A stretch of 36,853 nucleotides of DNA from Nitrospinota bacterium (lineage in GTDB: Bacteria > Nitrospinota > Nitrospinia > UBA9942): the NCBI GenBank assembly GCA_016194325.1, contig JACQBS010000143.1:1-36853 (forward strand). Reading direction: 5' to 3'. A program made the translations under genes and the position numbers. Positions 1 through 7,806 of this stretch are shown here, in pieces; within the stretch, counting starts at the first letter, position 1, and each line of letters starts with the position of its first letter. Below the pieces are notes generated by a model. The model worked only from the letters and a program-made list of their open reading frames with translations. It made no database searches and was not told the DNA's origin.

Positions 1-196
1 CATAAGTGCCTGCCTGTTCAAGGGCAGTCCTCTTTGCCTGAAGCAATGCCCTGCTCTCTGCAACAGACGGAGTCTCCCCATCCCCCATGTTGTAAGTGCC
101 TTCTGAAATAATTTCTTTGACTTCTGCAAAACCAAAGGCGGGTAAAGAGAGGAGGAGAATAATAATAACTGCAAAGATATGTCTTTTAAATATCAT
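1..196 (-). CDS. Exported protein, N-terminal part only (window edge)
   Basis: On the minus strand an ATG at 196 opens a frame that stays open to the window edge (65 codons). AGGAGG lies 206-211, nine bases upstream, a strong ribosome binding site. The first ~24 residues are a signal peptide: MIFKRH, a run of Ile/Val/Leu, then LPAFGFA. The mature part begins VKEIISEGTYNMGDGE and continues with an Ala/Arg-rich helix containing ALLQAKRTALEQAG. This 'EGxxxMGDxxxxxxAxxxAxxxAKRxALEQAG' pattern is known from exported proteins of unknown function that resemble the N-terminal domain of flagellar assembly protein FlgT. That assignment is from memory of the family and is tentative. The rest of the gene lies outside the window. 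Confidence 0.7.
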   Translation of the reverse strand, partial: MIFKRHIFAVIIILLLSLPAFGFAEVKEIISEGTYNMGDGETPSVAESRALLQAKRTALEQAGTY

Positions 197-235
197 GTTT
201 AACTACCTCCTATTAAGAACAAAAACCTGATTAAA

Positions 236-404
236 CCACTGAGACACTGAGGCACTGAGAGAGACAAAAGCAAAAAAGATTAAGGAGAAAGGAAGAAGAT
301 AGAGAGATGGAGAAAAGGCAAAATAAAATATTTTTTCATTCCTCCTTTCTCAAATTTTCCCATTTCTCCTTATTGTTTTCCTCCGTGTCTCCGTGCCTCT
401 GTGG
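236..404. repeat. Imperfect inverted repeat of the 'cactgagacac / gtgtctccgtg' family
   Basis: The left arm (236-264) begins CCACTGAGACACTGAGG. The right arm (382-404) ends CCGTGCCTCTGTGG. The arms are imperfect reverse complements about 120 bases apart. Between them sits a second nested pair, a purine-rich stretch around 281-317 (AGGAGAAAGGAAGAAG) and a pyrimidine-rich stretch around 340-372. The same outer words recur at 28305-28379, and a fragment lies at the start of the apbE gene near 5947-5965. The element is an intergenic hairpin of unknown role. Confidence 0.7.
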
Positions 405-642
405 CAAATTTTTATAAGTTTCTTGCTGGACAAAGATTTGAACACGATTTGACGAATTGCATAAGTTTACTCCCTGAAATCCGAAGGTGTCAAACGAATT
501 TTTCAGCACTGTCAAGCCAAAGTAGAGATGTTTGTGGTGAGGAATTTCTTGGTTTTAATATTCCTTTAATCTTTTGTTTTTTATAATTGAATCTAAAATC
601 TTAAAATTGGGTTAAATGGCAAATTAAATGAAGGGATTAATT
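405..642. other. Non-coding stretch before the PepSY gene
   Basis: Together with the repeat at 236-404 this makes a gap of about 450 bases between two divergent genes. A 61-codon frame crosses 401-586, but it starts inside the repeat, has no ribosome binding site and shows no recognisable motif, so I do not call it a gene. The divergent promoters for the gene at 1-196 and for 643-930 should lie in this gap. I see no clear consensus hexamers. Confidence 0.4.
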
Positions 643-930
643 ATGAAGAGGGTATTACCAATCATAACATCTGTCACACTAATTATATTATTTTCCGCTA
701 TTTCTTATGGAGATGAGAGGATGAGAAAAAATATTACACTTGATGGGGCAACTGCAATTGCCGTTAAAGAGGCTGCAGGTGAGGTGGTAAAGATTAAGTT
801 TGAAAAAGGTTGTTATAAGTTCAAGGTAAGGACAAATGACGGGAGGTATGAATACATTTATATTCATGCAGCAGACGGGAGTGTCATTAAAAAGGGTGAG
901 ATGGTATCGGATAAAAAAGGGGAGGAGTAA
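643..930 (+). CDS. Small exported PepSY-like protein
   Basis: Predicted 95-residue secreted protein. I choose the ATG at 643 because AAGGGA (631-636) sits at the right distance. An earlier ATG at 628 overlaps that ribosome binding site. Residues 1-23 form a signal peptide (MKRVLPIITS followed by a hydrophobic run and ISYG). The mature part has the PepSY pattern: a helix ITLDGATAIAVKEAAGEVVKIKFE followed by strands with YKFKVRTNDGRYEY and IHAADGSVIKKGEM. PepSY domains usually sit in the periplasm and often accompany membrane cytochromes, which fits the b561-type gene six bases downstream. A single Cys is present in the mature part. The exact partner or ligand cannot be told from sequence. Confidence 0.75.
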   Translation: MKRVLPIITSVTLIILFSAISYGDERMRKNITLDGATAIAVKEAAGEVVKIKFEKGCYKFKVRTNDGRYEYIYIHAADGSVIKKGEMVSDKKGEE

Positions 931-935
931 TAAAA

Positions 936-1640
936 ATGGCTCTTAATGGAGGAGTATTTAATGGCATTAAAAAGAGCAATAATGAATATATGACAGTTGG
1001 TGTATGGGACTGGCAGACGAGGGTATTGCACTGGGTTAATGTCCTGCTGGTCATCACACTTATTCTGCTTGCCCTTAGTGTAGAGGGGATGGAGTTTCTG
1101 GGGGTTGAAAAATCAATTAGAAAATCGGTTAAGGGGCTTCATGCCTATATTGGTTATATACTTGTGTTCACCCTCTTCCTGCGGATTTTATGGGGATTTT
1201 TGGGGAATAAGTTTGCACGATGGAAGGATATTATCCCTTATAAAGAAGAGCGGTGGTATGCAATTGGTGGGTATTTAAAATGGTATTTAAACGGATTTAA
1301 GGGTAGACCGCCTATTGCGATTGGACATAACCCTCTTTCCTCTCTCTTTTATATAGCCCTCTTTCTTGTATTAATTAGCCAAGCCATAACAGGACTATCC
1401 CTTACAGGGCTTGAGCTTGATTTTTTTCCTGCCTCTCTTTTCTTTAGCGGATTCGGTGAGGAGATTAAACATACCCTTGAAGATGGACTGGGAGAGGTTC
1501 ATGAGTTTGGATTCTGGTTTATAGCTTTCTTCATTGTCATTCATTTAGCCGGTATTGTTATTCATGAGGTCAAAGAGAAGACAGGGCTGCTATCTTCTAT
1601 GATACATGGAAGAAAATATTTTCCAAAAGATAGGATTTAG
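936..1640 (+). CDS. Cytochrome b561-domain membrane protein
   Basis: Predicted 234-residue di-heme b-type cytochrome of the inner membrane, of the b561/Ni-Fe-hydrogenase b-subunit type. GGAGGAG just before the ATG gives a good ribosome binding site. Four hydrophobic segments can be seen, around residues 33-51, 70-90, 132-155 and 192-210. Candidate heme ligands are His in RVLHWVN and KGLHAYIGY near the N-terminus, and in GEVHEFGFW and FIVIHLAG near the C-terminus, the normal four-helix layout for this family. It follows the PepSY gene by five bases, so both are probably cotranscribed. The likely role is to pass electrons between quinol and a periplasmic partner. The partner is not identified, but the locus also carries thioredoxin-like and flavin-transferase genes. 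Confidence 0.85.
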   Translation: MALNGGVFNGIKKSNNEYMTVGVWDWQTRVLHWVNVLLVITLILLALSVEGMEFLGVEKSIRKSVKGLHAYIGYILVFTLFLRILWGFLGNKFARWKDIIPYKEERWYAIGGYLKWYLNGFKGRPPIAIGHNPLSSLFYIALFLVLISQAITGLSLTGLELDFFPASLFFSGFGEEIKHTLEDGLGEVHEFGFWFIAFFIVIHLAGIVIHEVKEKTGLLSSMIHGRKYFPKDRI

Positions 1641-1703
1641 GGTATAGAATGAGAATAATCCCAAAAAATGTATGAATAAGACCATATATCCCTTCCGCTT
1701 GTC

Positions 1704-1776
1704 GTTCATACAGCCATCCGTGGCTGTATGAACTGTGGAAATTTTCACTTTTTACCATCCATGGAAAAGTGAAAAT
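1704..1776. repeat. Two adjacent strong hairpins between cytochrome and regulator genes
   Basis: The first hairpin is a perfect 13-base inverted repeat, GTTCATACAGCCA / TGGCTGTATGAAC (1704-1733), with loop TCCG. The second has a 12-base stem, ATTTTCACTTTT / AAAAGTGAAAAT (1741-1776). Both loop regions contain a CCATCC core. No T-run follows the first, so this is not a simple terminator. The gap 1641-1890 holds nothing else I can recognise. Confidence 0.75.
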
Positions 1777-1890
1777 GCGGTGTAAGGAAAAGTTTTATAA
1801 TCCACCGGTAAAGTCGCTACAGGGATATTTGGTCTTCTCTAAATTGTTCGTGCATAATCTGGGATAATCTGTTAAGAGGAGAGATTGCTA

Positions 1891-2568
1891 ATGAGAATTA
1901 CTCTTATTGAAGACGAGAAACAGCTTGCCAATATAGTAAAGAAAGGGCTTGAGGAGGAGGGCTACAGTGTAGATGCTGCCCATGATGGCGAAGAGGGGCT
2001 TTACATGGTGGAGAACTATCCCTCCGATGTTGTTATTCTTGATATAATGCTGCCGTTACTTGATGGCATTTCTATATTGAGCAGTATGAGGAAGAAGGGT
2101 ATAAAGACACCTGTCCTTCTTCTTACCGCAAGGGATACAATCACCGATAAGATAAAAGGGTTGGACAGTGGTGCGGATGATTATCTGACAAAACCGTTTA
2201 AGTTTGGAGAGTTACTTGCAAGGATAAGGGCATTAATCAGACGCAAGGCAGATATAAAAGATACAGTTATAAGGATAGGAGACCTTGAGATAAATACTAC
2301 GAACCGTGAGATAAAGAGGGGTGGCAAGACTATCCAGCTTTCTACAAAGGAGTATGCCATGCTCCAGTATATGGCGTATAATAAAGACAAGATTGTTTCA
2401 AGGACCGATTTGATAGAGCATATTTATGATGAAAACTTTGATGCAAACTCCAATGTCCTGGATGTCTATATCAACTTCTTGAGAAATAAGATAGACAAGG
2501 GCTTTAAGAAAAAATTGATACATACAGTAAGGGGCGCCGGCTATATATTAAAAGGAAGCGAAGAATAA
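1891..2568 (+). CDS. OmpR-family response regulator
   Basis: Predicted 225-residue DNA-binding response regulator. I start at ATG 1891, preceded by AGAGGAGAGA at about 1875-1884. A TTG six bases earlier is possible but less likely. The receiver domain (residues 1-115) has the acidic pair E8-D9, phospho-acceptor D51 in VVILDIMLP, T79 in LLLTA and K101 in LTKPF. The C-terminal part (about 125-222) is a winged-helix domain ending in IHTVRGAGYILK, the OmpR/PhoB hallmark. The partner kinase starts seven bases after the stop. The overall type is close to metal- or envelope-stress systems such as CusR, but the signal is not shown by the sequence. Plausible targets are the flanking envelope redox genes. 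Confidence 0.93.
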   Translation: MRITLIEDEKQLANIVKKGLEEEGYSVDAAHDGEEGLYMVENYPSDVVILDIMLPLLDGISILSSMRKKGIKTPVLLLTARDTITDKIKGLDSGADDYLTKPFKFGELLARIRALIRRKADIKDTVIRIGDLEINTTNREIKRGGKTIQLSTKEYAMLQYMAYNKDKIVSRTDLIEHIYDENFDANSNVLDVYINFLRNKIDKGFKKKLIHTVRGAGYILKGSEE

Positions 2569-2575
2569 CCTCCCT

Positions 2576-3979
2576 ATGCTCTCATCAATAAAGTCCAAAC
2601 TTATTGTTTTGGTTCTCTACACTTTCTCAGTTGTTTTTACAAGCCTTGGTTTCTTCATGTATTATGAACTTGAGGATATAGTCATTACCTCAATTGACAG
2701 TCATCTTCATAATGAAGTTCAGATGATAGCAGGCCTTTTAAGAGCGGAAGAGTCGGATATAGAGCATGAGTTATCGGAGGTAGCGGTTGGTGAGTATGCC
2801 GTCCCCCTTTCAGGACACTATTATCAGATTGTTTCACCGGATAAAAGGATTATAGCCAGTTCTCCTTCCCTTTCAGTTGTAGGTGCATCCCTTTCAATAA
2901 TTAAAGGCTCATCCGAACCGTCTTATATGACTATCATAGGGCCTGAGAGAAATCCGCTTCGTCTGATGACCCAGTCGTTTATAGTATCAAACAAGACTTA
3001 TACTATTCAAGCAGCAGATTCACTGGAGGATTCCTACAAGATACTCAGTTCTTTTAAGAAAATTATACTGATTGTCTTTCCGTCAATTTTTATAATTTTT
3101 GTAATTGGTATTCTGGTTATAACAGGTCTGTCGCTTAAGCCATTAGATTATTTTTCCAGAAAGGTAGGGCAGATTACAGAGATGAATCTTAATGAGAGGA
3201 TTGATGAGCAAGGTATAGACATGGAACTTCAGCCCCTTGCAGCAAGTTTTAATACAATGTTGGGAAGGCTGGAAGAATCATTTTTAAGACAGAGCCAGTT
3301 TATGGCTGATGCCTCACATGACCTGAAGACGCCGGCATCGGTTATCAAGAGCTATTGTGATGTAACACTCGGGAGAGATAGGACTGAATCTGAATATAAG
3401 GAGGCATTGGGCAAGATTAGCGAGATGGTTGACAGGATATCAAATATTATCAGCCGCATATTGGAGATTTCAAGGCTTGAGAGCAAGACATTTTCATTGA
3501 ATATTGTTGGTATAGATTTGATGGACATAATGAAGGATGTGTTAAAACTCCTTGAGCCTTCTGCGTCAGCAAGTGGAATTAAAATAAATTTGAGCGGACA
3601 GAGGGTGAATATAAGTGGCGATAGGGAGAGGCTTACAGAGGCTTTTATAAATATAGCTGACAATGCAATTAAATATAATAAGAAAGACGGCTCTGTTGAT
3701 ATTGTAGTAGGTGATAAGAATGGTGAAGCCCTCGTTACAGTTATGGATACAGGTATCGGCATACCTGAAAAGGGCAGGGAAAAGATATTTGACAGATTTC
3801 ACAGGATTGATGAGAGCCGTAGTGTGGTGGCCGGGAGCGGACTTGGGCTTTCCATTGTGCGGGCTATTATCAAAGCACATGGCGGGAGGATTGAGGTTGA
3901 GAGCGAGATAGGGAAGTGGAGCCGTTTTATTATTTTCCTCCCTTCTAAAAAAAATAGAAGTGTAACTTCATTTCTTTAA
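2576..3979 (+). CDS. Membrane sensor histidine kinase
   Basis: Predicted 467-residue sensor kinase, partner of the regulator just upstream. Membrane segments lie near residues 9-29 and 162-186 and enclose a periplasmic domain of about 130 residues. A HAMP linker follows (about 187-240, with SLKPLDYFSRKVGQI). The HisKA domain has the H-box ASHDLKTP with H248. The usual form is SHELRTP, so the acidic residue is Asp rather than Glu. The ATPase domain has N-box INIADNAIKYN, G1 DTGIGIP, the F-box region IFDRFHRID and G2 GSGLGLSI. The start codon ATG 2576 follows CCTCCCT with no clear Shine-Dalgarno, so translation may be coupled to the regulator. The ligand is unknown. Confidence 0.92.
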   Translation: MLSSIKSKLIVLVLYTFSVVFTSLGFFMYYELEDIVITSIDSHLHNEVQMIAGLLRAEESDIEHELSEVAVGEYAVPLSGHYYQIVSPDKRIIASSPSLSVVGASLSIIKGSSEPSYMTIIGPERNPLRLMTQSFIVSNKTYTIQAADSLEDSYKILSSFKKIILIVFPSIFIIFVIGILVITGLSLKPLDYFSRKVGQITEMNLNERIDEQGIDMELQPLAASFNTMLGRLEESFLRQSQFMADASHDLKTPASVIKSYCDVTLGRDRTESEYKEALGKISEMVDRISNIISRILEISRLESKTFSLNIVGIDLMDIMKDVLKLLEPSASASGIKINLSGQRVNISGDRERLTEAFINIADNAIKYNKKDGSVDIVVGDKNGEALVTVMDTGIGIPEKGREKIFDRFHRIDESRSVVAGSGLGLSIVRAIIKAHGGRIEVESEIGKWSRFIIFLPSKKNRSVTSFL

Positions 3980-4038
3980 TCTGTTTTTAATATTCTGTGA
4001 ATTACAATAGTTACCGGCTTGAAATTCAGAAAATTTTT

Positions 4039-4542
4039 ATGGGAAAAATTTTAATAAAGGCTTCAATTATATTTTTGCTTTTGTTTATTTCATCTCCGTT
4101 ATGGGCGGCATGGATAAATGATAAGTCGCCTTATTTTACACTTCAGGATATTAAAGGCAGTGCTGTATCCCTTGGGGTTTTAAAGGGGAAGGTAGTTTAC
4201 ATAAATTTCTGGGCAAGCTGGTGTCCTCCCTGTAAAGAAGAATTCCCTGAACTGAATAAACTTGCAGAGAAATATAACGATTCTGATTTCATTATACTTG
4301 CAGTGAATGTGGACAAGGTAAAGTCAAATATGGACGATTTCCTTTCAAAGATGCCGCTGCCTTCTAAAAACATGATTATACTTGTTGACCCTAAGGCAGC
4401 AGTGGTTTCATCTTACAATGCGAGGGCAATGCCGACCTCTTTTATAGTGGATAAAGAGGGAGTGATAAGGTATATGCACCTTGGTTTTAATGAAAATGAT
4501 CCTGAAAAATGGGTTAAAGAGGTGGAGTCGTTGCTTAAATAA
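4039..4542 (+). CDS. TlpA-like thiol-disulfide oxidoreductase
   Basis: Predicted 167-residue periplasmic thioredoxin-fold protein. ATG 4039 gives a clean signal peptide (MGKILIKASIIFLLLF, then SSPLWA). A GTG at 3997 would add 14 polar residues before it and has no ribosome binding site. The redox motif is WASWCPPC, the TlpA/ResA/CcmG form, and the cis-Pro region is ARAMPTSFIVD. In this family the protein reduces disulfides or helps in metal or heme-protein maturation. It sits directly before DUF4266, DUF3570 and ApbE genes, a combination I know as recurrent in Gram-negative genomes, so it probably serves that envelope redox module. Confidence 0.88.
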   Translation: MGKILIKASIIFLLLFISSPLWAAWINDKSPYFTLQDIKGSAVSLGVLKGKVVYINFWASWCPPCKEEFPELNKLAEKYNDSDFIILAVNVDKVKSNMDDFLSKMPLPSKNMIILVDPKAAVVSSYNARAMPTSFIVDKEGVIRYMHLGFNENDPEKWVKEVESLLK

Positions 4543-4547
4543 TTAAT

Positions 4548-4568
4548 CCTCTCCCCTTGTGGGAGAGG
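4548..4568. repeat. Short hairpin CCTCTCCC-CTTGT-GGGAGAGG
   Basis: Perfect 8-base stem with a 5-base loop, followed by GAAGGGTGAGGGG. This wording is a very common dispersed intergenic repeat in Gram-negative genomes. Its last part (GAGGGG, 4576-4581) may double as the ribosome binding site of the DUF4266 gene at 4592. Confidence 0.7.
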
Positions 4569-4591
4569 GAAGGGTGAGGGGAAATTTTAAA

Positions 4592-4810
4592 ATGAAAAAG
4601 ATACTATATGGATTTCTGATGATATTCATTCTGGCTTTTTTTTCAGGCTGTGCAGTTGTAAACCCGTGGGAAAGGGAGCATCTGGCTGACCCTGTAATGC
4701 AGTTTGATTATAACAAGGAAGAGAAGGCTGTCAGAGAGCATTTCCTCGGCACCAGTGAGGGGAGTGCCGGAGGCTTTGGTGCAAGCGGAGGCGGCTGTGG
4801 CTGTAATTAA
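4592..4810 (+). CDS. DUF4266 small lipoprotein
   Basis: Predicted 72-residue lipoprotein. I choose ATG 4592 because GAGGGG lies about ten bases upstream. The lipobox FFSGC gives a lipidated Cys at about residue 20. After it come VVNPWEREHLADPVMQFD and the C-terminal Gly/Ser-rich tail ending GGGCGCN. The ending with two Cys and the phrase 'WERexLAdP.M' are signatures of DUF4266. The tail could bind a metal or form a disulfide handled by the upstream TlpA-like protein, which is inference. The reading frame overlaps the next gene by 14 bases, so the two products are probably made together. Its biochemical function is unknown. Confidence 0.85.
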   Translation: MKKILYGFLMIFILAFFSGCAVVNPWEREHLADPVMQFDYNKEEKAVREHFLGTSEGSAGGFGASGGGCGCN

Positions 4811-5918
4811 TATCTTTTTTATTTTAGGCGGGATAATATTTTTTGCTTCAAATGCATCAGCAGAGGATTATGCAAGGGCACAGACCTATTTCCACAGCTT
4901 TAACAATAATGTAAAGGTCTTAACCGCCGTTTTTGCACTGAATAAGGATATTAACCTTGATACCAATACATACTTTAAATATACCGTTGATATAATTAAC
5001 CCTAAGCTTGAAAGCGAGGAAAATGAACATGGGACAGCAGCTACAACTACGACTTCAGGTGCATCAACTGCTGCAGGTGGTAGTGGTGCAAAGGATGTAA
5101 GAAATGAGATTACCGCAGGTGTAACACATAATTTTAATAATATTGTCGGTGTTGAATTGTATTATGATTATAGTAAAGAAAATGATTATACATCGCACAC
5201 ACCGAGTCTTACATTAAAGAAAGACCTGTTTGAAAAAAATACTACCATGACTATGAGCTATTCAAGGAATATTGATAAGGTGTATGGAAAATTTATGAAT
5301 GGCGAGCAGGGGAGGAATACAGGTAATTATTTCTTTGGTATTACACAGGTCTTGTCTCCTCTTACTATTGCACAGTTGGGCTATTCAAGGAGTAATGTGA
5401 CAGGCTATAACTCTGACGGTGTAAGACTTGCATCTCTGAACGGCGTATCACAATCATCATGCACAGACAGGTCTGCATCGTGTGTAGATGAGGCATTTCC
5501 TGATAGTAGGAAAAGGGATGCAGTTGTATTTGGTATTAATCAATTTATTCCAAACAGCATCATAGACCGCTCATCAGTGAAATTTACATACCGATATTAT
5601 AATGATGACTGGAATATTGCTTCAAATACTGAAGAAGTTGAATATAATGAATATATTACAGAGGATACTATTTTTAGGGTAAATTTCAGATATTATGAAC
5701 AGACAAAGGCAAACTTTGTAAAAGATACCTATGTAAGCAGTGACCGGTATATGTCGTCTTCGCCTCAGTTTAATGGTTTTAATTCCCAGCTTTTTGGCTT
5801 AAAGCTGACAAATAACTTCTTGCGTGAAGGCTCATTTGAGGGGAAATACGAATACTATTCACAATCCATTAATACATATGCCCATATATTTATGTTTACC
5901 TTGAGGATGACATTTTAA
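4797..5918 (+). CDS. DUF3570 outer-membrane beta-barrel protein
   Basis: Predicted 373-residue outer-membrane protein. I place the start at GTG 4797, inside the end of the DUF4266 gene. GGAGG (4787-4791) is five bases upstream and the product then begins with a good signal peptide (MAVINIFFILGGIIFF, then ASNASA). Upstream starts in this frame would place the signal peptide far inside the protein. The mature sequence alternates polar and aromatic residues, as a barrel does, and ends in RMTF with a C-terminal Phe, the usual barrel signal. A Thr/Ser/Gly/Ala-rich insert at residues 80-100 contains SGAS (codons 5055-5066). DUF3570 proteins occur next to DUF4266 and ApbE genes. The role is unknown. 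Confidence 0.85.
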   Translation: MAVINIFFILGGIIFFASNASAEDYARAQTYFHSFNNNVKVLTAVFALNKDINLDTNTYFKYTVDIINPKLESEENEHGTAATTTTSGASTAAGGSGAKDVRNEITAGVTHNFNNIVGVELYYDYSKENDYTSHTPSLTLKKDLFEKNTTMTMSYSRNIDKVYGKFMNGEQGRNTGNYFFGITQVLSPLTIAQLGYSRSNVTGYNSDGVRLASLNGVSQSSCTDRSASCVDEAFPDSRKRDAVVFGINQFIPNSIIDRSSVKFTYRYYNDDWNIASNTEEVEYNEYITEDTIFRVNFRYYEQTKANFVKDTYVSSDRYMSSSPQFNGFNSQLFGLKLTNNFLREGSFEGKYEYYSQSINTYAHIFMFTLRMTF

Positions 5919-5936
5919 TATTTGGGCATACTGTAC

Positions 5937-6977
5937 ATGATTTTAACCCAGACACTGAGACACAGAGTAGAATATATTAAAATAAAAAATTATCTCTGTT
6001 TTCTTCTGTTCTTTATCCTCTGTCTTCTCTTTATCCCTTCAGCATCTTTTTCAGAAATCTTTAAAAGAAATACAATCCTCATGGGGACTGATATTGAGTT
6101 AATTGCCTATGAAGAAAATAGGGAAATAGTAAATTCTGCCTTTGATGCCGCCATTAAAGAAATAGAGAGGATTGAAAATGAGATGAGTGAGTGGAGAGAG
6201 GGGACACCTGTTTCTAATATTAATAAAAATGCAGGTAAAGAGGCTGTAGTAGTTCCTGAAGAACTCTTTAAGGTCATATCCGCCGCCCGGAAGGTCTCTG
6301 AATTATCCAGTGGTGCATTTGATATATCATGGGCGTGTATGAGGAGTTTGTGGAAATTTGGTAAAGGCGAGGAGCGTGTGCCGTTTGATGGTGAGATCAA
6401 GCAGAGGCTTTCACTTGTAAATTATAAAAATATTGAACTCAATGAAAAAAATAAAACTGTATTTTTAAGAAAAGAGGGAATGTCAATTGGACTTGGTGCG
6501 ATTGCAAAGGGTTATGCAGTTGATATGGCAATGCAGGCTATGGTCAATCTTGGTGTTAAAAATGCCATTGTTAAGGCTGGCGGTGATATGAGAGTTCAGG
6601 GGGCAAAGGATGGAAAGCCCTGGGATATAGGTATTAAACATCCAAGGGATAAGAAAAAATTATTAGGTAAATTGAATCTAAGTAATATCTCAATATCAAC
6701 CTCAGGAGACTACGAGAGGTATTTTATCAAAGATGGAGTCTTGTATCACCACATCATGAACCCGAAGACAGGCTATCCTGCAACGGGATGCCAGAGTGTG
6801 ACTATACTTGCACCTGATACAATGACATCCGATGCCCTCTCTACTGCTGTATTTGTCCTTGGACCAGAGGAGGGCATGAAATTAATCAAGAGCCTTCATG
6901 GGATAGAAGGAATCATAGTGGACAGTAATGGACAGGTGCATTATTCACCGGGAGTTGAGAGAAGGGTAGACAATTAA
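5937..6977 (+). CDS. apbE: FAD:protein FMN transferase (ApbE)
   Basis: Predicted 346-residue enzyme that attaches FMN through a phosphoester to Ser/Thr of extracytoplasmic proteins. ATG 5937 is the likeliest start. A TTG at 5922 also fits and neither has a good ribosome binding site. The first ~15 residues are coded partly by a 'cactgagacacagag' repeat fragment, before a hydrophobic signal region (FLLFFILCLLFIPSASFS). Family motifs are visible: TILMGTDIELIAY near the N-terminus, LGAIAKGYAVD, AIVKAGGDMR, HHIMNPKTGYPA and MTSDALSTAVFVLGPEEG. The last contains the Asp/Thr used for metal and FAD binding. It follows DUF3570 by 18 bases and is probably the last gene of the unit. The target protein is not obvious in the window. 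Confidence 0.92.
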   Translation: MILTQTLRHRVEYIKIKNYLCFLLFFILCLLFIPSASFSEIFKRNTILMGTDIELIAYEENREIVNSAFDAAIKEIERIENEMSEWREGTPVSNINKNAGKEAVVVPEELFKVISAARKVSELSSGAFDISWACMRSLWKFGKGEERVPFDGEIKQRLSLVNYKNIELNEKNKTVFLRKEGMSIGLGAIAKGYAVDMAMQAMVNLGVKNAIVKAGGDMRVQGAKDGKPWDIGIKHPRDKKKLLGKLNLSNISISTSGDYERYFIKDGVLYHHIMNPKTGYPATGCQSVTILAPDTMTSDALSTAVFVLGPEEGMKLIKSLHGIEGIIVDSNGQVHYSPGVERRVDN

Positions 6978-7038
6978 CAGGATTATACCCCAGACAGGAG
7001 GGAGGAGGAGGTAACAAGCCTTCTCCCCCCTGCTGAGG

Positions 7039-7067
7039 CCTCCATTCATAGGTTGGGGGAATGGAGG
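7039..7067. terminator. Hairpin between convergent genes
   Basis: CCTCCATTC (7039-7047) pairs with GAATGGAGG (7059-7067) across an 11-base loop. It lies between apbE (+) and the Spy-like gene (-), where a terminator is expected, but no clean T-run follows on either strand. Confidence 0.35.
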
Positions 7068-7091
7068 TATCAAATGGGCAAAGGGAAATCC

Positions 7092-7595
7092 TCAGTGAAC
7101 CATGGGCCATTCCTTACCTGTCTTTTTCTCGCAGAGTTTACGGCACTTCTCACGCTGCTCCGGAGTTAATATTGCCTGTGCCTTTGACAGAAGCTCAAAA
7201 TGTGCAAGCTCAAGTTTTCCTCTGAGGTCGTGAACCTCTTTAATTTTTTCGCCGACAACCTTCATATCAATCACATCGCTTTTAACAAGTGCATCCAGTA
7301 CAGACTCTGCTGCCTCAACTTCTTCACTCAATTTGTTGCAGGCAGCATCACATTCTTTATCAATTGCCGCCATCTTATCTATCTGCTCCTGTGAGAGACC
7401 AAGCTCTTTTCCATGCTCTTTATACATCTTAATATAGGCATGGATATAACCGCCTCTATGAATCCCTGCCTTTTCGTAACAGGCATGCTTTCCTTTTTCA
7501 CCTTTAGTCTGCTCCTTATGATCTGCATTACCTACCTGAGTCAAAAAGAATGTAGATACAAACATTACTACTAAAACAATCAGTATCTTTTTCAT
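7092..7595 (-). CDS. Spy/CpxP-like periplasmic protein
   Basis: Predicted 167-residue exported helical protein. The start has a strong AAGGAGG eight bases upstream of the ATG. A signal peptide covers residues 1-24 (MKKILIVLVVMFVSTFF, then QVGNA). The body is almost all charged helix and carries two LTxxQ-type segments, LGLSQEQIDKM and ILTPEQREKC, the mark of the Spy/CpxP/ZraP group of periplasmic chaperones and metal-stress proteins. Four or five Cys and several His (HACYEKAGIHRGGYIHAY) could bind metal, which is inference. It stands alone on the minus strand between two repeat-bearing gaps, next to the metal-uptake locus. Confidence 0.8.
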   Translation of the reverse strand: MKKILIVLVVMFVSTFFLTQVGNADHKEQTKGEKGKHACYEKAGIHRGGYIHAYIKMYKEHGKELGLSQEQIDKMAAIDKECDAACNKLSEEVEAAESVLDALVKSDVIDMKVVGEKIKEVHDLRGKLELAHFELLSKAQAILTPEQREKCRKLCEKKTGKEWPMVH

Positions 7596-7703
7596 AGTTC
7601 CTCCTTAAGAATATTGGTTGTTGTTAAAACACAAAAAGACAATTGCTCCTTTTATATTCCATCACCTCCTTCATATAATTTAATGTCCATGAATTTCAAT
7701 CCG

Positions 7704-7775
7704 AGATTCTTCGGGCTTCGCCCTCAGAATGACAACCAGCAGCAGAAGTGTCATTCTGAGCGAAGCGAAGAATCT
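7704..7775. repeat. Inverted repeat of the 'AGATTCTTCG..CATTCTGAG' family
   Basis: The left arm runs AGATTCTTCGGGCTTCGC and on to AGAATGACA (7704-7734). The right arm runs TGTCATTCTGAGCGAAGC and on to GAATCT (7749-7775). The arms pair over most of their length. This wording is a widespread dispersed repeat in many bacterial phyla. It occupies the gap between the Spy-like gene and the HTH gene. Confidence 0.85.
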
Positions 7776-7806
7776 AATTCATTTAATCACAGGCATATCT
7801 TCCTGT

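Noticed and set aside
401..586. 61-codon plus-strand frame in the first gap
   Set aside because: It starts inside a repeat arm, has no ribosome binding site and its translation shows no family motif or clear domain.
4704..4796. Longer N-terminus for the DUF3570 gene
   Set aside because: It would place the signal peptide in the middle of the protein. GTG 4797 with GGAGG upstream fits far better.
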